A stretch of 64,000 nt of DNA, taken from NCBI RefSeq assembly GCF_900696045.1, contig NZ_LR216287.1, positions 558,001 through 622,000 of the forward strand, read 5' to 3'. This document shows positions 9,073-16,814 of this stretch, piece after piece. The first letter of the stretch is position 1, and each line of letters opens with the position of its first letter. Source of the stretch: Candidatus Nitrosocosmicus franklandus (GTDB lineage Archaea > Thermoproteota > Nitrososphaeria > Nitrososphaerales > Nitrososphaeraceae). Both the position numbers and the translations under genes were made by a program. Under the pieces are notes generated by a model. The model saw nothing but the letters and a program-made list of their open reading frames with translations. It did no database searches and was not told the origin of the DNA.

Positions 9073-10428
9073 CTATCTTTGTCTCAGCATTTCCAAAATT
9101 TCATTTTCAGTTGGTGGTTTAAAATTTTCATAATAATCTTCTATCGAATTAATGTATTTAGGAGATCGAAGATATTCTATCTTATCGAATTTCCCCTTTA
9201 ATTGTTCAAGGGCAGGTCTAGAAATAATAGGAGTTGCTAATATTATCTTGTCAGGCCCAGATGACTTTATCCAGTTACAAGCTCCGAGTACTGTTGTCCC
9301 GGTATAACACCCGTCATCAATCAAAATAACATCCCTATTTCTAATATCATATTGCTCATCGTTAATCATATAAAGCCTCATTTTCTTTTCGAGCGATCGT
9401 CTTTTTAGTGATATTTCGTCGTCTAATAGTTTTTTGGAAATTGTTTTAGAATCAGGGACTAAATAAATAGACCCGTCTTGAAAAATAGAACCCATTGTTA
9501 CTTCAGGATAAAAAGGGTTTGATAATCGTTGAGACAAAATCACACTATACTTTCCTGATGTCAGCTCTCTGGATACGAGGTCGGCCATAGAAACTCCTCC
9601 TCTGATAATACCTATAACAGATGTATTATTCTGACTCTTATATTTCCGTAACAAACCAACTAATAATAATGCAGCAGAATTTCTGTCAAGGAATTTGAAT
9701 TGAAAGAATGATTTAATAAAGGAAAGTTTTGAAATGTCTGATTTATTGTGAATAGAGTATTCGGTATATTCAATATCTGATAGCAATTTCCTTCTTAGCC
9801 ATTGGTTAAGTATATTTGATACCTCTTCTATTTTTCCGGGTTCTTCAAACATATGTGAAGCGGAAGGCACAACAATTATTTTTTTAGACTCTGCTCTACG
9901 CAACTTTTTGTAAACTTTTTTATTAGTCGCAAGAATGTTATAATCCTTTTCACCGACAACGAAAAGGACGTGAGCTTTTATCTGGTCTAGCGTTTGTTCA
10001 TCTACAAGATCAGTTCTTCCTCCTCGAGATACGACAACCTTAATGTGAGGAATTTTGCTCGAGGCAATCAACGCTGCTGCAGCACTTGTGCTTGATCCTG
10101 CATAGCCTATTGACAGTTGTTTGGTTTTTGGATGCTGCAACACCCAATCGGTAACGAAGGTCAATCGCTGGACAAGAAAGTCAAGATCAAATTTTAGATA
10201 TCCATCGTCTTGGTCTTTAATCTTTTCTTTAGATGTAAGCAAGTCAACCAATAAGGTAGAAATTCCAATATGATTGAGATTCCTAGCAATGTATATGTTC
10301 CTAGCGCTCATCAGACTACTTTTGCTACCATGAACAAGGATGATAATGGCCTTTGTCCCTACCGATAATGATAAGTAGCCACGAATATGAACATTAGCAA
10401 CGGGAATCAAAACATTATCATAATTCAT
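9073..10428 (-). CDS. Alpha/beta hydrolase fused to phosphoribosyltransferase
   Basis: A 451-residue fusion. Residues about 1-225 are an alpha/beta hydrolase of the dienelactone-hydrolase type: the oxyanion strand IIILVHGSKSS, a nucleophile elbow GYAGSSTSAAAA, a later acid in VVGEKD and a histidine in SASHMFEE. Residues about 250-451 are a type I phosphoribosyltransferase: GIIRGGVSMAD and the PRPP-binding loop VILIDDGCYTGTT. The same fusion occurs in mycobacteria and other archaea; substrates are generally unknown. The elbow reads G-S-S-T-S where relatives usually have G-x-S-x-G, a small deviation. It is monocistronic, with over 500 bp free on the upstream side. Domain calls are firm; physiological role is unknown. 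Confidence 0.88.
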   Translation of the reverse strand: MNYDNVLIPVANVHIRGYLSLSVGTKAIIILVHGSKSSLMSARNIYIARNLNHIGISTLLVDLLTSKEKIKDQDDGYLKFDLDFLVQRLTFVTDWVLQHPKTKQLSIGYAGSSTSAAAALIASSKIPHIKVVVSRGGRTDLVDEQTLDQIKAHVLFVVGEKDYNILATNKKVYKKLRRAESKKIIVVPSASHMFEEPGKIEEVSNILNQWLRRKLLSDIEYTEYSIHNKSDISKLSFIKSFFQFKFLDRNSAALLLVGLLRKYKSQNNTSVIGIIRGGVSMADLVSRELTSGKYSVILSQRLSNPFYPEVTMGSIFQDGSIYLVPDSKTISKKLLDDEISLKRRSLEKKMRLYMINDEQYDIRNRDVILIDDGCYTGTTVLGACNWIKSSGPDKIILATPIISRPALEQLKGKFDKIEYLRSPKYINSIEDYYENFKPPTENEILEMLRQR

Positions 10429-10951
10429 ATCTTAGTTTACACTATTAATCAATTATACATTTTAATAAAAATAATTTTTGATTAAACCTATGAAGTTATC
10501 CCTAATGATTTGACTATCACCGAAGATGCATATTTTCAAAAGGATGTAGTAGAATAGTCAATATCAGTACACTTTGAATTTTGAGAACATCATTGATCCT
10601 TGTACTTTTCTAAAAAAATTCTAATAATTGATAAAAGAAATTTACCGATTTATAAGTACATGTAGGAATGTAAATAATAATTCCAAGTAAAAGATTTATC
10701 TCTATTTGATTTGAAGAAAAGAAGAGATCAATAGAAACTATTTGATATGAATTATGACTGGTGCTCTTTGGCAATTCAATACGATTAGAGAATTTACAAA
10801 TTGATTATAGATTTTTTTACATTCGTAGTAAGATTAAGGGAGCCACAAATTTTCAGCACATTTTTGCACTCTATAAATTGATTCATTAATTATTAGGCTC
10901 AACATAATCACATATAAGAATCCATCCTCTCAGCAGACAGTAAGAATTGAG
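10429..10951. other. Intergenic, about 520 bp
   Basis: Upstream region of the hydrolase-PRT gene and downstream region of the peroxidase gene, both minus strand. It is A+T-rich with only very short frames. I see no RNA gene or repeat. Confidence 0.5.
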
Positions 10952-12223
10952 TTACTTGATCCCAAAAATACAGCTTCCTGGAAAGGATTCATTGTTATTT
11001 GAGGGCGGAACTAAGAAACTTCCTGCAGCCTGAACTTGGAAAAAATCATGGAACGAAAACTCAGGGTTTCTATTAGCAATTTGTGGCCGGGTATTAGTAT
11101 TAGAGTAGGTCAGTACATTGAAGAGTTTCTCCATAGTATTTTGAAAACTTATAAAGTTGAGACCAACGTAAAAACCCTGATCAACTGATGGGAATTCTAT
11201 AAACTGAAAGCCTTGTCTGAATATTTTAAAATTAGCGGAAGATTTACCATTAATTGACATTATTGGGTTAGTAAGTCCAATATGGCTATTTTCCAACAAT
11301 CGAGCAGAAACCCCCACGGGCAGGTTTTGTGTTTTATAGATGGCATGTTCTCTAAACCGTTCATTCCCTTTTTCTATAATCTCAAAAGTGCCAAGGACGG
11401 GACACATTCGATCCTTGATCGGCTTACCTTCTTTAGTAACACCAATTAATGGACATCCTGTTTTCTTATCCCGCCCAATAATAATCTCTTGACGTTCTCG
11501 ACTCAACTTCTCCCATCTGTGTAGGTCAAATATAATTCTAATAAAGCCCAAGTAAGTACCATTAACAACCCAAGAATCATCTGAATTATTAACCCTGGTT
11601 ATGGCAATATTATCATATCTTTCTATGCTCTTAAGATTAGAAACACCATCATGAAAACCTATTAAATTTCTACCTGTTGGGCTGTGAAATCCTGTGTAAT
11701 ATCTCGTCAACGTGATATCGGAGTCCCGTTCTGCTTTTTGATTATGCTGACACAGAGACTTCCAAATTTCTACCAAAGCGCGATTTGTATAAAATTCAGT
11801 ATCGGCTATTAGCTGAATGACCACATGATCGGTTATTAACGAGTCTTCATGCGAATTGGTCGAATAATGAATTTTCGAACCATTCATAATTGGCATTGAT
11901 TCTCCTTTCACAGATGGAATAAAATTCCATTTTTCTTCAAAGGTTGAAGGTCTTTTCTTCTTAACACCATTAAATGAAAAAATAGAGGAATTATATCCAA
12001 TTAGAGCAGTAAGGTTTCCTGACGAGCGATTTCTAGGATTCGTATCTATCTCTTCGATAACCCCCTTTTCAAGATTTTTTATTTTAAACCAGATTGATGC
12101 AAGCTTTTTTCCAATAGTATCGACATCAGACTTTTGAGAAAATTTAAGGAACAGAATACCAAAAGAATTTCCAATTTTATGGTCGTCTTTATAGTAAATC
12201 CCGTTTTGAAGCTTGGTGCTCAC
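10952..12223 (-). CDS. DyP-type heme peroxidase
   Basis: Dye-decolourising-type peroxidase of 423 residues, which uses H2O2 to oxidise bulky substrates. The family signature GxxDG is present as GFHDG (about residues 192-196), giving the distal Asp. The C-terminal domain has the proximal heme His in ENSHIGLTNP, followed by IFRQGFQFIEF, the usual RRGY-like strand. Between them lies the conserved YLGFIRIIFDLHRWEKL and a GRDKKTG loop. The N-terminus shows no Tat or Sec signal, so it appears to be cytoplasmic. The 110-bp gap to the divergent gene at 12334 must contain both promoters. Physiological substrate is unknown. Confidence 0.9.
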   Translation of the reverse strand: MSTKLQNGIYYKDDHKIGNSFGILFLKFSQKSDVDTIGKKLASIWFKIKNLEKGVIEEIDTNPRNRSSGNLTALIGYNSSIFSFNGVKKKRPSTFEEKWNFIPSVKGESMPIMNGSKIHYSTNSHEDSLITDHVVIQLIADTEFYTNRALVEIWKSLCQHNQKAERDSDITLTRYYTGFHSPTGRNLIGFHDGVSNLKSIERYDNIAITRVNNSDDSWVVNGTYLGFIRIIFDLHRWEKLSRERQEIIIGRDKKTGCPLIGVTKEGKPIKDRMCPVLGTFEIIEKGNERFREHAIYKTQNLPVGVSARLLENSHIGLTNPIMSINGKSSANFKIFRQGFQFIEFPSVDQGFYVGLNFISFQNTMEKLFNVLTYSNTNTRPQIANRNPEFSFHDFFQVQAAGSFLVPPSNNNESFPGSCIFGIK

Positions 12224-12304
12224 AATTTTGTACTATAATAAGTAACTTATAAGCTGGATCATTAGATTTGATACTTATTTTCGGATAGAAATAAAGATTT
12301 AACG

Positions 12305-12311
12305 TTATATA
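12305..12311 (+). promoter_or_regulatory. TATA box for the gene at 12334
   Basis: The sequence TTATATA is centred about 26 nt upstream of the ATG at 12334, the distance expected between an archaeal TATA box and a transcription start. This implies a leaderless or nearly leaderless mRNA. No Shine-Dalgarno sequence precedes the ATG. Confidence 0.55.
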
Positions 12312-12333
12312 CTTGTCGATATAATCACATACT

Positions 12334-13596
12334 ATGTCTTTAACCGACTTTAAAGTAGTGCCCGTTACGGAAACCTACAAAGGGAAAACCTATAGCCAGT
12401 GGATAGCTCATTGGACGAATTGGTTCTTTATGCCAAATCCCGATCAATACAATTCACAACCATGGAATGATGTGAAATTTCTTACCTCATTCCCATCTCC
12501 ACATGAGATTGCACAATTGGGCAACCCCGGCGAAAGAGTAAGATACGAAGGATCAGAATTCCAAAATATACCCAATATCAAAACTGGTGAAAACAGATTA
12601 GTTATGTATGACGACCAAGCTATTTTTTTTCCTGTAATTTTGGCAATGTGGGTAAATAGCGATGATAAGGATTATGGATATATGGAACGATATGTAAAAA
12701 TTCAAAATTCAATGAGCGATGATCCCCCAGGTGTTCATCAATTTACTTTAGATAGTCTTCCATTGCTTCCCTCAGATGAAGTTATAAATCATAGAATAAT
12801 GTCTGATGGTCTTTTCCAGGTACATATTCCTGATGCTACATATGGTACATCCTTAAAGGACTTTGTTGCTGAACCTTCTCCACCTGGAACATACGGTGCG
12901 GTTTGTGAAGGTTATTTCTTCATGCTAAAAAATTTAATGGCACGTGAAGAACCTTATCTGCTCACGTCCTTTGCAACAGGGGCCCCTTATGTAGGATTTG
13001 GAGAATATCACGCGTCATTTGTTTATGAAATTAAGGTATTCCATCACGATCTCAAACCGAGAGCACCGCAAACAGGAAAATTTCCCGAAAGAATCTTGAA
13101 ATTTATTGAACAAAAGTCTAGCACAGCAAGAACAGGTCAAGACATTTCGGAATCCATTTATAGTATTACTGAATCTCTTGATGACTTCCGAAAGGCAAAC
13201 AAAGCGTATACACTACTCAACAAATCAGGCAAAAAGGACGCACAAAAATACGCAATTTCTATGTTAGTTCTAGGAAATGTAAAAAGAAAAATTCCTGCCT
13301 TTATTCGTAGTAGAAAAAGGCCTGAGAAAATAGAATTAGAAACAGAAAAGATAAATTCAATAGTAAAACATATTGCCGATTCTATAGTTTCATCCAGTGA
13401 CAATGTGACTCAAAGCAGTATTCCAGAAAGCCAAAGTTCACAAGAGCAGATAGACGGTTATTTATCTATCATCCGAGATGCGTTAGAAGAAGAAAAACGT
13501 TTAGTAGAAAAAGATAAAAAATCTGTAAGAGACCAAGAAATAATAAACGCCATAGATCTATTGCTAAATAAGATCGAAAAAGATGCTAAAAACTAG
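12334..13596 (+). CDS. Trp-rich (W-x-x-x-W) family protein with helical tail
   Basis: A 420-residue protein of unknown function, one of three paralogues here (with 15087 and 16129). The shared domain covers about residues 1-235. It opens with YKGKTYSQWIAHWTNWFF, has a middle strand IFFPVILAMWVNSDD and ends with GAVCEGYFFMLKN and a beta strand YHASFVYEIKVFH. The other two carry the same elements with WWQW or WWKW. This copy lacks a signal peptide and adds about 180 residues of charged, helical, probably coiled-coil sequence (about 240-420). It is divergent from the DyP peroxidase and convergent with a polytopic membrane protein. I do not know a named family and assign no function. Confidence 0.75.
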   Translation: MSLTDFKVVPVTETYKGKTYSQWIAHWTNWFFMPNPDQYNSQPWNDVKFLTSFPSPHEIAQLGNPGERVRYEGSEFQNIPNIKTGENRLVMYDDQAIFFPVILAMWVNSDDKDYGYMERYVKIQNSMSDDPPGVHQFTLDSLPLLPSDEVINHRIMSDGLFQVHIPDATYGTSLKDFVAEPSPPGTYGAVCEGYFFMLKNLMAREEPYLLTSFATGAPYVGFGEYHASFVYEIKVFHHDLKPRAPQTGKFPERILKFIEQKSSTARTGQDISESIYSITESLDDFRKANKAYTLLNKSGKKDAQKYAISMLVLGNVKRKIPAFIRSRKRPEKIELETEKINSIVKHIADSIVSSSDNVTQSSIPESQSSQEQIDGYLSIIRDALEEEKRLVEKDKKSVRDQEIINAIDLLLNKIEKDAKN

Positions 13597-13641
13597 GATT
13601 CGAACAGATATGGTTCTTAAATAATATAACAATCAATAGCC

Positions 13642-13651
13642 AAAAAAAAAA
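13642..13651 (-). terminator. Poly-T terminator of the membrane protein gene
   Basis: Ten consecutive T on the minus strand, starting about 14 bases after the stop of the gene ending at 13665. Archaeal transcription ends at such T-runs without needing a hairpin. It also lies about 45 bases after the convergent gene's stop. Confidence 0.55.
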
Positions 13652-13664
13652 GAATCGCATAAAA

Positions 13665-14930
13665 TTATTTAATGTTTGATTCTTTTTCCCTTCTTATTTC
13701 ATCCACGATTTCAGCCAAGTATTCTTTTATATCTTCGTCATCCAAGGAAGTTTGAGCTCCTGACCCGAACATCATTTTTGCAGAGAGTTCGTTGGTCATC
13801 TTGATTGTACGATTTTCAATATCTTGCATTTGCTGAGCACTTCCGATCATTTCTAATAGATTGGATTCTGTAGGCAACGAGCGTCTCACTGCTCTCAATA
13901 ATTCAGCGTCTCCTGCAACAGATATTGATGAAGTATAAATTCCTACTAATAACAGATATGATGAAATTCCAACTAGACAGACTGTAGATAGGCCGAACGG
14001 AGGAAACGTCAACAAAGTTAAAAATGTAGGATTATTAGCGATAAAAAATAACATAATTCCTAAACCAGAAATGAACATATAGTCCTTAACCAAGATCAGG
14101 TTAGATAGTTGTCTACCTATACTTAAGAATGCAATTCCAAAAAGGACCGCTCCTGCAGGTATTATGAGAGTCTCAATTATTGATGAAACAATTGAAAGTT
14201 CAGTAGGCGAATCGTAAAAAATTCTCAAAAGACCATGGACATAATTCTGAAATGGAAATAAGAAACCAACAAGAGGAGCAAAAACTACTAACCAATAAAC
14301 AAATCGTCCCATCTTTTTTGAATAATGACGTAATAGAAATACAGTTGCAATCCAAGTAAGAATAAAGGAAATTGAAGTTACAATTATATAGATTTCGTCA
14401 GTAACGCTATAGACTCCAGAGTATGTCGCTCCACTCATACCTGGAGGGATATATTCGATGCCTCTCTGTTCTGTCAGCTGAACAGACACATAAACGATGT
14501 TGTTAATACTGGTAATAGCGAGAGCAATCATAGTTAGTCCATATAGAGCTAAAACATGATTTCTATAGAACCTCAACCAAAGCAGTAAACGTATTCCCAA
14601 AACACTAAATAAGCAACTAGAAATTAAGAAACTTGAATAAATAATTGCTTTTAGGAGAATAGAAGAATATACCCCATAAAAGACTATTTGGAAAATAATA
14701 ATTGCAAGCACAATTATTAAGCAAAATTGAGAAATGAGTATAGATCTATGTAAGATCCTGATAAATCTGTTTTTGAATAACAGTTGAATTCTATCTTTAA
14801 CATATCGGACCAAAAAAAATTGCCCTACAGCATAAACTGAAGTAAACGTAACAAATAATGAGATCGGAAAAACAGATAGTCCTACCCAAGCCATATCCCA
14901 TCCCACAACAGAAATGATTGTATCTAACAA
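13665..14930 (-). CDS. Polytopic membrane protein, paralogue of 40801 protein
   Basis: A protein of 421 residues with about eight hydrophobic segments and a hydrophilic C-terminal tail of about 80 residues (GNAQQM-like helix, then DDEDIKEYLAEIVDEI). It aligns with the protein at 40801, especially over FPPFGLSTV...LLLVGIYTSSIS and the tail, so the two form a family. The first usable start is the TTG at 14930. The frame continues upstream to about 15000 and there encodes a further hydrophobic helix (RKYFALLLACVIVVSALLD) matching helix 1 of the paralogue, yet it has no ATG, GTG or TTG. An ATG at 14988 in the neighbouring frame would join after a one-base change. The N-terminus is therefore uncertain. 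Function unknown. Confidence 0.78.
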   Translation of the reverse strand: MLDTIISVVGWDMAWVGLSVFPISLFVTFTSVYAVGQFFLVRYVKDRIQLLFKNRFIRILHRSILISQFCLIIVLAIIIFQIVFYGVYSSILLKAIIYSSFLISSCLFSVLGIRLLLWLRFYRNHVLALYGLTMIALAITSINNIVYVSVQLTEQRGIEYIPPGMSGATYSGVYSVTDEIYIIVTSISFILTWIATVFLLRHYSKKMGRFVYWLVVFAPLVGFLFPFQNYVHGLLRIFYDSPTELSIVSSIIETLIIPAGAVLFGIAFLSIGRQLSNLILVKDYMFISGLGIMLFFIANNPTFLTLLTFPPFGLSTVCLVGISSYLLLVGIYTSSISVAGDAELLRAVRRSLPTESNLLEMIGSAQQMQDIENRTIKMTNELSAKMMFGSGAQTSLDDEDIKEYLAEIVDEIRREKESNIK

Positions 14931-15058
14931 TGCGGAGACTACTATAACACATGCAAGTAATAACGCAAAGTATTTTCGTATCGTACATATATCCTTAGCC
15001 TAATGATTAATATTAATTTTATCGAGATATTTCAACGAAATCAACTCGATATGAATCC

Positions 15059-15064
15059 TTATAT
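15059..15064 (+). promoter_or_regulatory. TATA box for the gene at 15087
   Basis: TTATAT centred about 25 nt upstream of the ATG at 15087. No ribosome-binding site is seen, so the transcript is probably leaderless. Confidence 0.5.
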
Positions 15065-15086
15065 GGTGTAGAGACTTAAGAAACAT

Positions 15087-15833
15087 ATGAAAATAACAAG
15101 GATATTTTTGTCACATAAAGTCCTTACTTCGAGTTTAATTACAATTATTGCCATTTGCATGTATTTTGGCAATAATGCCTTTGCCACTTTAGAAAATTCA
15201 ACAAACGCTCCAAGGTTAATTCTCAAAGATGAGAAGCTCTTCGACCTAACATACGGAGAATGGATTGCCAAGTGGTGGCAGTGGTACATAAATTTTCCTA
15301 AAGAAAAGCATCCATCACTATACTATTTAGAGAGCGAATGTGGCAAGAACCAAACTGGACCGGTTTGGTTTTTACCCGATTACGTGGCTAGTGGTACAAT
15401 AGCAGCTAGTGAAATTGTAGAGAGAACCTGTTACATACCTAGTGGCAAATATGTTCTAATGGGGATAAATACTGGAATGTATTGGAGTGATACAAATGAA
15501 ACTGATGACAGAATAATAAGTCAAGGTAGAGAAGGGCAGGAAAATGCCTTCATATTTGTGGAAATTAATGATACAAAAATTGATGTACAAAACAATAGAC
15601 AAGATACTGGAATTTTTAATGTATTTGTGCCATCAAATAACAAGTATACAGGACCTTCTTATCCGGCAGGTATTTATCCAGCCTACGCAGATGGATATTT
15701 TATTTTTTATGGTCCATTAAAACCTGGATATTATGAGGTTTTTTGGGACTACGCAGCTGGAAAAACACAAGTGTTTGGCGCTTCACCTGTTGAAACCAAA
15801 GCCAAAGTACTGTATCATTTAATTGTTGAATGA
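15087..15833 (+). CDS. Exported Trp-rich (WWxW) family protein
   Basis: A 248-residue paralogue of the proteins at 12334 and 16129, here with a clear Sec signal: basic MKITR, a hydrophobic core and likely cleavage near NAFA (about residue 36). The mature part has the family's opening motif LTYGEWIAKWWQWYINFP, then GPVWFLPD, ERTCYIPSGKYVLMGIN and, near the C-terminus, AYADGYFIFYGPLKPGYY. The conserved Trp and Gly pattern suggests a compact beta-rich extracellular domain. Two Cys (in SECGKN and RTCYIP) could form a disulfide outside the cell. No function is known to me. It is divergent from the membrane protein gene, which shares its upstream region. Confidence 0.75.
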   Translation: MKITRIFLSHKVLTSSLITIIAICMYFGNNAFATLENSTNAPRLILKDEKLFDLTYGEWIAKWWQWYINFPKEKHPSLYYLESECGKNQTGPVWFLPDYVASGTIAASEIVERTCYIPSGKYVLMGINTGMYWSDTNETDDRIISQGREGQENAFIFVEINDTKIDVQNNRQDTGIFNVFVPSNNKYTGPSYPAGIYPAYADGYFIFYGPLKPGYYEVFWDYAAGKTQVFGASPVETKAKVLYHLIVE

Positions 15834-16128
15834 GGCATAAACATTACTAAATGAAAAGTCTTAAAAGCAACCATTGCAATCAACATAAATATGATTAAAC
15901 TAGGTTATCTATTATATGGATTGATTGTAGGAAAGATGCACCTCGTTTCACGATATAAACAAATGCCTGGAGGACACAACTGACATTTTTGAGATTTAAT
16001 TATTCAAAATTTTATTCATGTTGCTTTTTTATTTTAGTATGCAAAATTAGTACCATTGAAAGAACTTACGTGGATAGAATCAATACGATTAAGATAATGC
16101 AAATATAATTCGCTTTTGAAATATAGTT

Positions 16129-16737
16129 ATGTATAATGCAGAAGTATTGATATACCCTTCAAATTCGTTCCCTATGGGCAAAAGTTTCAACGATTGGTGT
16201 ATATTGTGGTGGAAGTGGCTTTTAACTATTGAAAAATCAAACAATCCTGCTTACGACATGACAGGAAAAAAAGCTTATATTAATCAAAGTGATCCAGATG
16301 TTTTTTTCCTTTGTCAGACTTTTGAAAAATCCCGAATTTTTCCTCATAGAAGGATAGAAATACTTCATAAAAAGAAGATATTTTTACCAATATTGAACTG
16401 GATATCGTTCAGAGACGAGGAAAATCAGTCAGAGGAAACCTTAAAGTCGGAAGCAGCTGATAAAATGAACAAAATCGGAATGCTTGAATTTTATGTTAAT
16501 GGAAAACCGGTAAGAGATAGGCTACCTGAATTTAGAGTGAGAACTCCATTATTTGAGGTAAACCTACCAAATGATAACATATTAGGTGTCAAACAGGGTT
16601 TAACAACAGTTGTCAGTGATGGTTACTGGTTATTCCTGGAGTCAAATCTAAATAAAATAAACATTAGCTCGTTGGGCTCTTGTTCAAGCGGAATAACGGA
16701 GATAGGTGTGAATTATCAAATTATTTTCACAGATTAA
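16129..16737 (+). CDS. Trp-rich (WWxW) family protein, short form
   Basis: The 202-residue third paralogue of the local family. It starts directly with the domain: SFNDWCILWWKWLL, then NNPAYDMTGKKAYINQSDPDV, a strand IFLPILNWISF and VVSDGYWLFLES near the end. There is no signal peptide, so it should be cytoplasmic like the 12334 protein. It follows 15087 in the same direction after about 295 bp of non-coding DNA, with a TATA-like AAATATAA about 25 nt before the ATG. That suggests a separate promoter rather than an operon. Confidence 0.72.
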   Translation: MYNAEVLIYPSNSFPMGKSFNDWCILWWKWLLTIEKSNNPAYDMTGKKAYINQSDPDVFFLCQTFEKSRIFPHRRIEILHKKKIFLPILNWISFRDEENQSEETLKSEAADKMNKIGMLEFYVNGKPVRDRLPEFRVRTPLFEVNLPNDNILGVKQGLTTVVSDGYWLFLESNLNKINISSLGSCSSGITEIGVNYQIIFTD

Positions 16738-16814
16738 TAGATAAAACCAACTATCAGTACTTTTCAAAGAAAATGATTTATTAGTTACCCGTATAGATTT
16801 TCTATATTCAAAAG

